Shown one piece after another: positions 36,300-46,514 of a stretch of DNA of 64,000 nucleotides (its first letter is position 1; every line of letters starts with the position of its first letter). The translations under genes and the position numbers were made by a program. Below the pieces are notes generated by a model. That model made no database searches, was not told the DNA's origin, and was given only the letters and a program-made list of their open reading frames with translations. The stretch is from Clitopilus passeckerianus (Eukaryota; Basidiomycota; Agaricomycetes; Agaricales; Entolomataceae). The stretch spans positions 1 through 64,000 of the forward strand of contig CALYLX010000068.1 of the NCBI GenBank assembly GCA_944990035.1. The letters run 5' to 3'.

Positions 36300-37364
36300 T
36301 CACCCTCCTTCCTCTAGCCATGCTCGGAGCTCCTTCACAAGTCTCTTTGCGGCGCGTTCGAGCTTCTCATCCTTTGATGCCCTCTCGGTAGTGACTATGG
36401 TGCGTTTCGATGGGTGAAGTACGAGGCCGACTTGTCTCGGGGAGAGTGTCACGGAAAGAAGATGGAAAGGGATGGGCTGTATTGGTTGAGCCTTATGTGG
36501 GTTGGTAGGAGTGGGAGGTGGAGAGGTGGCTTTAGATTTTGACCTTTTGAAGCCCAGAGAGGACAGGATGGAGCTACCGGTGGAACGTGATTGGGTTTGA
36601 GCTTGGGGCAGTGGGGGTGTCGGTGGCTTTGCCGAGGACTTCGATGAGGAAGGTAGGTGAAGCTTGCTAGCTGACTTTCTTGCTGTTGGAGCACCCAGGG
36701 CAATTACACCCTCTTTAACACCGTATATGCGGACAAGGTCCTCTAGCCGTGCTTTAGGCTGTGCATGAACAAAGAGGTCCTTGTACGCCTCGTCTCGCTC
36801 TAGGTGCAGTTCGGTATCGTCCGCCCACGAGTCTTCACGGACTTTGAGAGCTATGAATTGGTCCAAGACCGCTGTTTCGCGCTGTATAGTTGTCAGCGAC
36901 GATCGCTGTGCTGAAGGATAATATGGTGAGGAAATGGATGTTGAGGACGGTGAAGGTGGAAGAGGTCCGTAAGGCGATGATGGAGGGTTCGCATTGGAAT
37001 CAACCCCAGAACCCAGAGGGAATGGGTCGGACGTGTACGGTGGGCGCACAAGGGTATCGTATGTTGGTATGTAGGTGGAGCGAAGGATATGCATGGTGGC
37101 AATATAGAATGTACGGTTGACGAGGCGAAGTGAGGTCGATAGCCAGTAGAGTGTCTTGCGTTGCCGCTCTACCTTGTCTTGGTCAGGTAAAGAAGTTTGC
37201 GGAATGGTGAAGTAGATTGCCTGGAGCAATATGTGAGACGGTAGGCCAGTGAGAGTCACTTTAGTTCGCGATGACGAAGGGAATGGCGGAGGAGCAAGGC
37301 CATTCAACGACGAAGCTGCGTAAGGTGGTGGTGGAAGCATAACGACCTTTTCGTCTATAATCAT
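36300..37364 (-). CDS. Hypothetical protein, single exon
   Basis: 354 residues from ATG 37364 (MIIDEKVVMLPPPPYAASSL). A helical segment TGLPSHILLQAIYFTIPQ, then TLYWLSTSLRLVNRTFYIA and MHILRSTYIPTYDTLVRPPY resembles an F-box-like start plus helices. A Ser/Pro-rich low-complexity middle and a basic tail (PSKRTIVTTERASKDEKLER ... LVKELRAWLEEG) follow. No signal peptide or membrane helix. It looks like a conserved basidiomycete protein of unknown role. Its lack of introns matches the orphan at 33914. Confidence 0.68.
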   Translation of the reverse strand: MIIDEKVVMLPPPPYAASSLNGLAPPPFPSSSRTKVTLTGLPSHILLQAIYFTIPQTSLPDQDKVERQRKTLYWLSTSLRLVNRTFYIATMHILRSTYIPTYDTLVRPPYTSDPFPLGSGVDSNANPPSSPYGPLPPSPSSTSISSPYYPSAQRSSLTTIQRETAVLDQFIALKVREDSWADDTELHLERDEAYKDLFVHAQPKARLEDLVRIYGVKEGVIALGAPTARKSASKLHLPSSSKSSAKPPTPPLPQAQTQSRSTGSSILSSLGFKRSKSKATSPPPTPTNPHKAQPIQPIPFHLLSVTLSPRQVGLVLHPSKRTIVTTERASKDEKLERAAKRLVKELRAWLEEGG

Positions 37365-37733
37365 GGCTTTGCTGCTTCTTGAAGTACTCTGAGATGGTGG
37401 TATATATTTGTCCGGAAGATATTTCAGGTTGTCGCTGCGGACACAGATTGCACAGCAGTTGCATCAACTGCGGGACACAAGTTACTCACACGGCAGCATC
37501 GGTCCGATTACTATGGAATCAATGTCCTCTCAACATAAGCACGATGAACATGTCATTATGGGTTGGGTTGCGACTGCGACCCCGATAGCCATTCAGTGAC
37601 TGCGGTTGATGTTGCACCGTGTCGAATTTTTATGGGTGCTGCAGTGTGACTAATTTACGACTAATTTTGGGGTAAAATCAGGGCACATGCAAGAACATAA
37701 CACTCACTGAAGATTAGAACAGGAAAAAAGAAT
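37365..37733. other. Intergenic region
   Basis: About 370 bases upstream of the orphan on -, up to the tRNA-Gly 3' end. Nothing recognised. Confidence 0.4.
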
Positions 37734-37814
37734 TGCATTAAGAGGGAATCGAACCCCCGGCGGGTCGAGCTTAATAGGTGGCAACGACCCAGGTTACCAC
37801 TACCCCATTAATGC
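37734..37814 (-). tRNA. tRNA-Gly (anticodon GCC) with a 10-nt intron
   Basis: Read on the minus strand. Acceptor GCATTAA pairs perfectly with TTAATGC, the D arm is GGGT-AGTGGTA-ACCT, and the anticodon stem is GGTCG/CGACC. The T arm is GGGGG-TTCGATT-CCCTC, with discriminator A. The anticodon region is TT-GCC-A, a 10-nt intron (CCTATTAAGC) and T, again after position 37. A shifted fold reading TGC (Ala) gives a worse D arm and a three-base variable loop, so Gly is preferred. Confidence 0.87.
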
Positions 37815-37884
37815 TCTACGAAAGTTCAATCAGAGAAAAGTAGGGCCTCCATGGCTTGCAAAGATAGTTTCTCATCATTGGCCG

Positions 37885-38645
37885 ATGCCTCACAGGTTGA
37901 TTTTTGACATTGACAACAGAATGTTGGGATATGAACTTCTGCCAGAAGTCGAACAACCTTTGGCACCAGCTAACCTCCATGAGCCCAATGACGAGCAACG
38001 AAGAGCTTCCGGAATTGTGATCCAGCATTTGGACCAAAGTCAAACGCAAGACGGCCTTCCACCACTGTATATGATCATGGAAGGAAAATGCGGTACCGGA
38101 AAGTCGAGAGCCATTCAAATCATCACTGAAGCATTTGCCTATCGTGGCCTAGAGCACATATTAGTCAAATCTGGCTACACTAGCATCGCTGCTTCATTGA
38201 TCAATGGCAAGACAACACAATCAGTAGCCGGGATAGCTGCTGGGAGGCGAGGAGGGGCAAAATCGGAGAAAACAAAAAAGCGATTAGAAAACTTTTGGCG
38301 TGACAAATGCTATTTAATCATCGACGAATATTCAATGATAGGTGAGCATATTCAATGGCCATTCCATCGCATTAATAGTAGACGATTTGTGCTTGTGTCA
38401 AGGGAGATCATTTCTGGCTCTTGTCGAGACATATCAACAGTGCAAAAGGCGTGGAAGACAAGGGGAACATTATTTTTGGCAACGTCAGCGTCATTCTCTG
38501 TGGAGATTTCCATCAATTCTTTCCTGTCGGCATACCTCCCCGAGAAGCATTGTACTGCCGTACGGAAGACACAGATCCAAAAGATCAGCAAATCGGACGA
38601 ACTATTTACGAACGTTTCATAATCGTCGTGAAATTTCGACCATGA
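37885..38645 (+). pseudogene. PIF1-type helicase fragment (truncated)
   Basis: From ATG 37885 the frame runs DEQRRASGIVIQHL, a clear Walker A, MEGKCGTGKSRAIQIITEAF, then GKTTQSVAGIA and Walker B YLIIDEYSMIG. After this the frame breaks; a plausible intron (38342 to about 38407) rejoins it to SRHINSAKGVEDKGNI and VILCGDFHQFFPV, the next PIF1 motif. It then reaches DPKDQQIGRTIYERF and stops at TGA/TAG-rich sequence near 38645. Motifs IV-VI, the helicase C-terminus, are absent, and no Helitron Rep domain is seen upstream. Such PIF1-like ORFs occur in many copies in Agaricomycete genomes, often in Helitrons. It is therefore most likely a dead mobile-element fragment. It begins 70 bp from the tRNA-Gly gene. 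Confidence 0.75.
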
Positions 38646-39407
38646 TTTGTGATTACGGGTTGGGGAGAACAGCGGCAAGGTAAATGTGGTGTCCAAAGTG
38701 GAGACAGCGCCAGATCGTCTTGAGCAGTTGTACTGGAATAATCGAGTGCTACTTGACAGACCCCATCAAATGCTACCACGCTTGGCTTACCATAAATGCT
38801 CATCTGGGCAAGAAGAAGGCTGAATATTTCGGCCGCCAACCCCTCCTCATAATCTCAAGCAGGCGATAAATTTACTTGGTGGTTCAAACGGTTGGTGTCC
38901 GGTACCAATCTCACAAAATAAGTTGGAAAACTTACAAAGAGGTAAATGACGGTTGAAGGTTGAAGCTTATATCCAAAGGTCGTTACCAATGATGGATTTT
39001 GAAGGAGGCATTTGCATGAACGTTCAAACGATGCGCAAGTGGAATAGATACTGCCGCAGAGATCTCGCATATGGAGGCGTGTGTTGATCTGGATGTATTT
39101 GGCCACCAAGGCAGAACCTCGAAGTGTCGCAGGGTTTGTATCATAAAGCTTCTGGACGAGCATCAACTCGAATAAGATAGATGATTTCCATAGCACTAAA
39201 GGTCATCTTGTCTATCCAAGATGGCCACTTTCGACGATGTCAGAGTTCATCAGTGTTGCGCCTCTCGGCTGTTCGGGGTCTCTCCTGGAACCGAGACCCC
39301 AGAAAATTCAGGTTCCGCTCACACTTCAACAACCATCATCTTGCCCCACTCGCGCCAACCTTGCTGCATCCTTTATTTCTCTTATTTTAAGCCAATCCAG
39401 TAGTTGC
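38646..39407. other. Noncoding region, helicase debris and OTU promoter
   Basis: About 760 bases. The left part may contain more decayed helicase sequence in shifted frames (no motif could be assigned); the right part is upstream of the OTU gene. No terminal repeats or target-site duplications were found by eye. Confidence 0.35.
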
Positions 39408-41634
39408 ATGCCCGCTGGTAGAAAGACAAAGGGCAAGCCCCCACCACCATGTAAGTTTTTTGAGGAAAAATTCCGAACTTTCCCGAATTTGGACGGGTTC
39501 TGCAATGTGCATAACCACGTTGTTTGCAACAAAGTTCTGACCAATCATTTTGCGTTATTTCACAGTGCGTTCACGGACAACCCGATCATCCAAAGGTCGC
39601 GTAAGTTGGCAGTCATTTGCGATTCTAACATAAACCCTAACCTTAAACTCTTGTTCTTCGCTAGCTCGTAAACTCTGAGGCATCGTCAGGAGCTCAACTT
39701 ACTGAGCAACTTCGCTCTCTTGGTCTATATGCCGCCAATACACTTGGCGATGGAAACTGTCTATTCCGGGCTCTCTCTGACCAGGTGTACGGCTCGGAGT
39801 CGCGCCACTATGAACTCCGTACAAAGATCTGTGAATGGATAGAGAAGCATCGTGATCGATATGAACCTTTTTGTGAGGACGAGCGAGGGCTGGAGGTGCA
39901 TCTCCGATGTATGAAAGAGCATGGTAAGCTCATTTACTCAACGTGCTTTAAGACTTAGATCCGTTATCTCGTTGATCATCATCATGCGTTCTCTAATTAA
40001 ATCATTTGACACGACTGGTACTGATTATTTTCTCAATATTCAGGTACTTATGGCGGACACATGGAACTGTCCGCATTTGCGCATATGACGCAACATAATG
40101 TTAAAGTTATTCAACCCGGCCTTGTCTATGTCATTGAATGGTCCGCCTTTGCACCATCCTCATCGACGGCGTCATCCTCCATGAAGAAGTCGTACGAGCA
40201 ATACCAATACGAATCTGAAGAGGAAGACGACGAGGAGGAGGAGGCAGAGGCAGACCCTTCTATTGGTGGGACATTGAACGACAGAGAAAAGAGACGAATA
40301 CACCGAGAGCACACGCGTGAGAAGAAAGAGCAGGCTGAAAAGAAAGTGAAAGCCAAGCTGGATAAGAAGGGTAAGAAAGGTCACAATCAGTTGCCAACTC
40401 CTCCTCTAACCCCAGACGAGGATGAGGGGGAGCTCGACACTGTTTATGTCGCGTAAGCCTTCTCGTTCGTCCGGTTTTGACACCGTTTTGACACTGGACC
40501 TAAAGATACCATGATTGGGAGCATTTCTCTTCCATACGGAATCTCCGGGGGCCACATAATGGCATACCCCGAGTGTCCGAGCTTCCTGCTGGTTCTCCAA
40601 GCCCCATTGCTGAACGACCTTCGCCGCGATCGAGGTCGAAAGCTAAAGCAACTGCCATCGTACCAGAAATTGACAGTGATGACAATGACAGGACTATTCG
40701 AGCGAAACCTGTCTCAAAGACGAAGAAGGTCACGTTGAAGTTGAGCAACTCTGGCTCAGCGACACCGCCAGCATCTACAGCGTCCTCCGTCATTGAGCCT
40801 GCTGCTCCAACAGATTCAACCTCGACGACTGATCCATCGAGTGCCATGATTGTCGATCCTACAATGGTTCCTCTACCCTCCTCTCGTTCCGTGTCACCCT
40901 TCCCCTCCACCTCTCAGTCGTCAACTAGCGTTGCTCCACCCTCACAATCATCTCATCCGTTGCGAGAGTCATTTTCGGCTGGTGACTCCATTCCCTTGGA
41001 TGCTGCGAAAATCTTGAGCTCGAAGCTATCCCCGAAGCGGACATTCGCTGAGTCCGAAGGAGACGATTATTCTGATACTGCCACCTCATCGACGGGAAGT
41101 GGCCCCGACGCCGTAAAGCGAAGTCGGAGGGAACGTACTCCTGTGTCGCAAATCCCTTCTTCGACTGGCACTGAAACTCCGCAACGTGGCCCGCTCTCCC
41201 CCATGGCTCTCTCTGACCTCTCAGCGCTCTCTCCTCTCACTGCGTCTAGTGCTGCATCATCAGATAATGAATCGGACGCTGGCTCAGACGGTGAAGGTGA
41301 AGTTGATTCCTCGCAGGATGGGGACGATGCGGATATAGAGCCCAATCTCAACCGGTCGCTTGTCGGCCCCAGTGCTTCTCCTAAACGTCAAAACAAGCGG
41401 CTCGCCGCCCAGGGTGAAGAGAAGCCATTAACGCGACGGCAGCGGAAACAACTTGGACTTCCGAAGCCTAGGCAAGCTCATGTTGGGGGCGTTGGCGCAG
41501 GGAAGATTGTGATTCCAGGTGGTCGGTATCGCACACGCGCGAATACGGCTGGCACGGAGGAAGGCAAGGATGAATGGAAAACCAATGGGACCGGCAGGCT
41601 CGACGTCCGTGGTTTTCGAGAACTGAAGATATGA
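39408..41634 (+). CDS. OTU-family cysteine protease (deubiquitinase)
   Basis: Exons 39408-39450, 39566-39600, 39665-39923, 40044-40452 and 40506-41634. The start MPAGRKTKGKPPPP and a basic link RSRTTRSSKGR precede the OTU domain: LGLYAANTLGDGNCLFRALS holds catalytic Asp/Cys, then QVYGSESRHYELRTKICEWI, YGGHMELSAFAHMTQHNVKV and QPGLVYVIEWSAF. The catalytic His is in YHDWEHFSSIRN, whose codons are joined across the 40453-40505 intron. About 105 residues of acidic and Lys-rich sequence sit between VYVIEWSAF and the His motif. The C-terminal half is Ser/Pro-rich and disordered, with a basic end (KQLGLPKPRQAHVGG). OTU enzymes cut ubiquitin chains; OTUD3 is the nearest animal type by layout. All triad residues are present, so activity is expected. 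Confidence 0.9.
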
Positions 41635-43533
41635 ACCTCGTCAAACTGCACATACAAACTAATCCTAATGGCTTGGACGAAGGTATGATGGCATCCTCCC
41701 ATATCATGTACTTGTACTTTTCGACATTTCTTTCTGCATCTGCTACATTTGCTGTTCAAACTGCCTCTCTGTATCATACATCACCATTTCACCTACATTT
41801 TCAAGCATAACCAATATCCGGACGACGCACACGATACGCAATTTGATCCTTCACCACAGCCACATTTGCATTTCTTTCCGCATTTACATTCAAGCATTTA
41901 CAGCAATCACAATTATATCCTTCCTCAATGTGTACCAGTACCTAGAACTTATTGAACTACTCTTTTTCCCCAGACATACAACATGACTCGTTGCTGAAAG
42001 GTTCGACGACAAGCAAATTCGGGGGGCACCAAGTCATTCAGGCAAAACTTGGCCCCTGAGGTCAGAATTCCACTGGTGATTGGTTGGCGGTGACACGACA
42101 CTGACAGGACATTGTTCCTCTGTTCCTCGACTAGCGCAAAAACGAACTGGGTGTCTTGAATCTTGATGCCTAATCGGCTCCGTTCTATGAGCTTTTTGTG
42201 AGTCTGACTTCGCTGCTAGCTTGGAGTCTCGAACGGTCGTGGCTGCTGGCAAATGGCTCCAAACCGTGCCTTTCAAGCTCTCCCGGATGTTTTCTCTGGC
42301 CTGTATTGCCCTAAGATGCTGCGTTAAATGATGCTTTTCCTGGCAGTGAGATTCCGCCGTATATCTAAGGATGGTGTGCCCAATTTGAGGCACAAATATT
42401 TACGAGTTCGCCGATCGAGTGGATGACGATTTTGCTTGCCCTCGCCTAGCTGCGCATTATTCCCTTAACAACGGCCTACAGACTGCAGAAATCAATTCAG
42501 CCTGGCTTCGCTCGGGCCGCCACAGATAGACTCGGACCACCCGTGACGCTGGCCGCACTGTTATTCGACAATGAACGGACCAGGGACTTACCAAGAACTT
42601 TATTTTCTGATCCGTATCTACCACCCCAGCTTGACTTGCCTCTAACGCTTGGCTTTTACCTTTTCCTATCGTCACAATCATTGTTAGTTTCCCACTGTGA
42701 CCCGCGATACATTTTCGGTATGCATATCTCCACATTCAGGAGAACCTACCGATAATGCTTCTACCAAATAGATAGCCTTGTCGTTGATTGCAGCGATTGA
42801 TTTCAGCCTCTCACTCCATTCACTGCCAGCAACCCGTCGTGTCCTCAATCTACCACCACAGGATATTTTTAGGGCGAACAAGTTATTAATACATGATAGA
42901 GTAATATTCATTAAAGTAATATCATTCGATATTGAAAAGCGCGGAAGGTACAGTACCTTGAATTTACCAATGGAAATTGCGCCACATTTTTAGTTCCTTG
43001 CCTACCACGGCGAAAATACTCTCCAGACGGCCGAGACGACCCATCCAAGCCTCAATTAATTATTTAGGGAGAGGGTCAGCCTCATACACGCGAGAATCCT
43101 TCAAAGAGAGATCCTGTTCATGCCCTCACTGAGGCGACGGCATGCCGTGTCCACGCACCCTTTACTTCCGAGGAATCGCAACAAGCTGAGCCTGCGGCAA
43201 ACAAACTCTTTTACCTAAAGCCCGGATTCCTGTAACCGTCGTGCGACATAGACGGCCGTGTGCGGCGGCAACATATTGAACACGAAGCTGGTGAGGTAAA
43301 GGAAGGCGGCGATCAATACCAAATAAGGTTTAGCGTACTACATGTTTGGCTCGGTTAACATTTCTGTGATAAAGGGTTGAGCAACATCCCTCGACACGCT
43401 CAAACACTTCTTTCAAATTTCTGCCGCTGACCAACCGAAGGCTATAAGAACCCTCTCGTTCGTTGTTGAACAGCATCAACTTTCAGTCTCTTTTTTGCTC
43501 CCTAATCCCAGCAATTAGTCACTCTTTACTAAA
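41635..43533. other. Long intergenic region
   Basis: About 1.9 kb. Short frames on both strands (up to 119 codons on -, 42034-42393) have no motif and overlap each other. The right end holds the promoter of the secreted protein gene. No repeats, RNA genes or transposon ends were recognised. Confidence 0.4.
43443..43448 (+). promoter_or_regulatory. TATA box of the secreted-protein gene
   Basis: tataag in the context gctataagaacc, 86 bp upstream of ATG 43534 and followed by a CT-rich leader with caactttcagtctc. This spacing fits a fungal TATA element of a strongly expressed gene. Confidence 0.5.
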
Positions 43534-44358
43534 ATGCCTTCCTTCCGCTCCATCCTCCTCTTCGCCACCACCGCCCTCGCTGGCTTCGCAGTTGCTGCTC
43601 CTCTCACCAGCGCTCCTGTGCCGACACCCGATGTCACTACTCCTGCCGTCACTTCCTTGAGTCGTCGTTGCGATTGCCAGTCGGTCCCCGACGTCTTTGC
43701 CAACGTCAAGGCTCAAGTTGATGTTGTTGTCGGCAAGTGCAGTAAGTGCACAGTTCTTTTCGTTGAATATAGCAATTATTCTGACATCACCCGGTCCATC
43801 TAGACACTGCCAAGGCTGATGTCAACGTTAAGGTTGATGTCTACGTCGACCTCCTCACTGAAGTCAAAGCTATCATCGATGCCGCAGTCATTGACCTGAA
43901 GGCATTCGTTGGTGTCGACGCCAAGGTTCTCCTCCTCTCCGAGGGCAAGCTCATTGATATCAGCCTCTGCGCCAAGATCATTGCCGATGTTGTCATCGTA
44001 AGTTTCTTTCTGAGTTTACTTGCACCCACTTGTTTATCCGCTTTATTTTAGTCCATTTGCACTCTCATTAGCGTCATCCTCAAGGCCTGTGTTTCCCTCG
44101 ACATCTCTGTCATCGTCAAGATCATTGCTGACATCAAGTAAATACTTCGACATCTTTCTGCCATGAATGTTTACTCACCGAGTCCTTAGCGTTTGCCTTG
44201 CTGAGCTGCTCAAAGTCTGCTTCAGCCTCATTATCGGCCTCGATGTCCTTGTTTGCGGTCTCATCAAGGTTGTTGCAAACATCCTTGTCTCTGTGAAGCT
44301 TGTCGATGTCCTGGCCATCGTCAAGGCTCACGTCCAGATCCTCGGTGTCAGCCTTTAA
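43534..44358 (+). CDS. Small secreted protein, Kex2-processed, Val/Ile-rich
   Basis: Exons 43534-43741, 43804-43997, 44052-44137 and 44190-44358; about 218 residues. Signal peptide MPSFRSILLFATTALAGFAVA, then a Thr/Pro-rich propeptide. A dibasic RR at residues 44-45 is followed by CDCQSVPDVF, a likely Kex2 cleavage that would expose an N-terminal CDC. The mature part alternates short hydrophobic Val/Ile/Leu stretches with scattered Asp/Lys/Cys (KADVNVKVDVYVDLLTEV, SICTLISVILKACVSLDISV, VCFSLIIGLDVLVCGLIKVV). About nine Cys are present in the mature part. The pattern could give a hydrophobic or aggregating secreted protein. It belongs to an Agaricomycete type of small secreted proteins that I recognise only by style. 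Function unknown. Confidence 0.75.
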
Positions 44359-44608
44359 GTATCTGTTTAGGGATATTGGATTTCGCATCTTCTTACGTCT
44401 TGGAAATACTGTATCTTGGGCCTAATAATTATAATTGGAGAAAGCTTTCATCCTAATTGACTCAGTGTGTTGTTATTCTGAGCTTGTTACGAACTTCATC
44501 TCTCATACAGCCCGCATATGTGTTAGCGCTTTGTGAGCTCTGGTATTTAGTCAACTCGGGTTCTGGTGTGTGAAATTAATTGGGATTAAACGTGCTACAA
44601 TGAGACCA

Positions 44609-45460
44609 CTATGGCCGCGTCGTTGAATGGCCAAGGGAATTGACTTCCATCGCACTCTTCCTCGCACTGCGAAAGCCTACTGTTCGTGCCGGCCGCGTCC
44701 CAGACGCTCCCCACCAGTTGTCCGGAAGGCGTTCCTCCCCGAACCATTGTTCCAGTGTGGATGTTGGAATTTCCCGCTGCCGGTCGTCGGGGTATGTCCC
44801 TTTTCTGTCCCGCATCACACTCCAAGCTAAACCACACTCTCCCAATGCAACTTGTTCGTGAAGCCAGTTCGGAGGTTGACTGAGGGAGGTTTCTCGGAGG
44901 GCGTGTATATACGCCAAGTCGGCCAGAGTGAGCCCTTTCTTTTTCGGGGCACCGGTATGGGCGAGTTTAAGGAGTTCGTCGAGGAGGGTGGAATCAGGGT
45001 GAGGGGCGCAAACCCCATTTCCATGGACAAGGGATCCGTCGTGTGCAATCTTTGTGGCTCCTCGGGTGCATAAGGCGGACAGATCAATAACCCATACAGG
45101 CATCACCAAGTACAATAGACAAAGGACGAGGTTTTGTTCAGGAGCCGTCCTGCAGCGACAGAACCCAATCCTTCCGCAAGTGAGGTATCCAAAAAAAGTT
45201 AGGATAGAAGCCAGTGGGTATGATAGGTTGTAGACTGTTTTGACGGCAAGGAGCATTTGAAAGAAAGGAATGTTCCTTCCATCACGAGGGCTGGGGTAGC
45301 GAAATTGCTCAGCGCCGTAGCAAGAGATGGAAGCCAACGGAACATACATGTAATCGTGATTCGCTAGGGCATTCAATGCCGGGCAAGGCGAACGGCTTGC
45401 TTCAGGATCGGGTTTTTTGAACTGGTGAGACTCGGGGGTGCAAAACGCCGGAGGAGTCAT
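44609..45460 (-). CDS. Heme-thiolate peroxidase family protein with altered active site
   Basis: Family 2 (chloroperoxidase/unspecific peroxygenase-like). Starts at ATG 45460. A 56-nt intron joins SPCPALNALANHDYI to PRDGRNIPFFQML; the PCP motif provides the axial Cys thiolate and is intact. The body then reads VWVIDLSALCTRG, ATKIAHDGSLVHGNG, STLLDELLKLAH, GLTLADLAYIHALRETSL, PNWLHEQVALGECGLAWSVM and LEQWFGEERLPDNWW, matching the family's order. Where chloroperoxidase has EHD, the acid-base Glu, this gene encodes AHD (codon gca). No signal peptide, so probably intracellular, as for many short fungal members. Fewer than 270 residues after splicing, typical of the short class. Without the Glu the usual peroxide chemistry is doubtful (inference). 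Stop TAG 44611-44609. Confidence 0.82.
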   Translation of the reverse strand: MTPPAFCTPESHQFKKPDPEASRSPCPALNALANHDYMYVPLASISCYGAEQFRYPSPRDGRNIPFFQMLLAVKTVYNLSYPLASILTFFGYLTCGRIGFCRCRTAPEQNLVLCLLYLVMPVWVIDLSALCTRGATKIAHDGSLVHGNGVCAPHPDSTLLDELLKLAHTGAPKKKGLTLADLAYIHALRETSLSQPPNWLHEQVALGECGLAWSVMRDRKGTYPDDRQREIPTSTLEQWFGEERLPDNWWGASGTRPARTVGFRSARKSAMEVNSLGHSTTRP

Positions 45461-45892
45461 GTTTGTGGATCGATTAGGAGAGCGGGCTCAATCTTTATGG
45501 ACGAAGGAACGACCCCTCTTCATTTCGTTCCAGCCGCCTAGTCCAACTTGAAAAGCTTGTTGGGCAGTCCCGCTCACTGAGACGCGCTTGATCTTCAGAT
45601 TCATCTCAGGTTTTCTCCTTGAGCAAACAAACCTAATACCAGGACCATGCAGAACCTGGTCTTCGACTGCAGCACCTCTGGAGGACAGATCCCGATCTCG
45701 CTTCCTGATGTCCGTATTGGGAAAACCCAATATCGTGGCTGTGCAAGGAAGAACATCGTCTTTTCCCTCGTCTTGATCACGGTCATTGTGTCGGCGCCTG
45801 GCATCCTGAAGATCGCTTCAACGCTGACTATCGATTCTCTGTAATGACACGGAAATAGGTTCTGGATAACCAGATTCAAGGCCCAGTGAGCC
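45461..45892. promoter_or_regulatory. Divergent intergenic region of peroxidase-like gene and orphan
   Basis: About 430 bases between divergent starts, so it should hold both promoters. Short frames on both strands, none convincing. No TATA box recognised. Confidence 0.4.
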
Positions 45893-46514
45893 ATGACCAT
45901 GGACGGAGAACAAGCAGACTTCCCTTTTCCGAATGAGATCCTTTACAAGATCACGGCCTGTGTTATTTCACAAAATGTCCACTCTATCTATCTTTCTACA
46001 CCGGAAAGTGACCTTACATGGGAGTTGGAAGTAATTACGACACTCTGCAGCGTTTCCCGCAAGGTCCGAGCCGTAACCCTACATTTGGCTCAACTCGCAC
46101 TCAATGTCAACCTTGGCCAAGTGTTACATACGTGAGTATCCCCTACGAAAGTTGCAAGAAGTCTACTTACCGCTGACGTCCAGTCAACTCCTTCTTGCAA
46201 CTAATCAGCTGCAACGTCTGAGAAAGATTGCTTTGGATAGCTACCACGCTCTCGAAACCCCGTATTCCTATGAACCCCGTGGAGGCGATGGAGTACTCGC
46301 GACTGGCTATGTCCTCTTGCTTTTTGTGTCCGTTCTGAGGGTAGCGAATGCCCGGGATGCAATACATTCCTCGTCGGCCAGGTACACAAACGTAGCCACA
46401 ACACTGCAAAAAGCGGTGAAGAACTGTCAGCAGATACCGAATTTTGGAGTACTGGATCTCCTTCTGGACGCAACTCAAGACGAGATAGATTGCACATGGC
46501 TAGGCAAGTCTTGA
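45893..46514 (+). CDS. Hypothetical protein, F-box-like fragment family
   Basis: ATG 45893 (MTMDGEQADFPFPNEILYKI). The early PNEILYKITACVIS followed by LCSVSRKVRAVTLHLAQLAL fits the N-terminus of Agaricomycete F-box-like orphans. A 50-nt intron at 46133-46182 joins the first exon to QLLLATNQLQRLRKIALDSY, and the frame ends CTWLGKS at 46514. An alternative end uses a GC donor at 46497 and an acceptor 37 nt on, giving a short Cys-rich tail (KACPSCGSFSRCPGC). The intron would be unusually short, so I prefer the simple stop. Function unknown. Confidence 0.5.

Noticed and set aside
37734..37814. tRNA-Ala (TGC) reading of the tRNA at this locus
   Set aside because: Needs a weaker D arm, a pyrimidine at position 37 and a three-base variable loop. 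The Gly (GCC) fold pairs all stems.
41635..43533. Transposon or LTR in the 1.9-kb gap
   Set aside because: No terminal repeats, target duplications or transposase/reverse-transcriptase motifs were seen in any frame.
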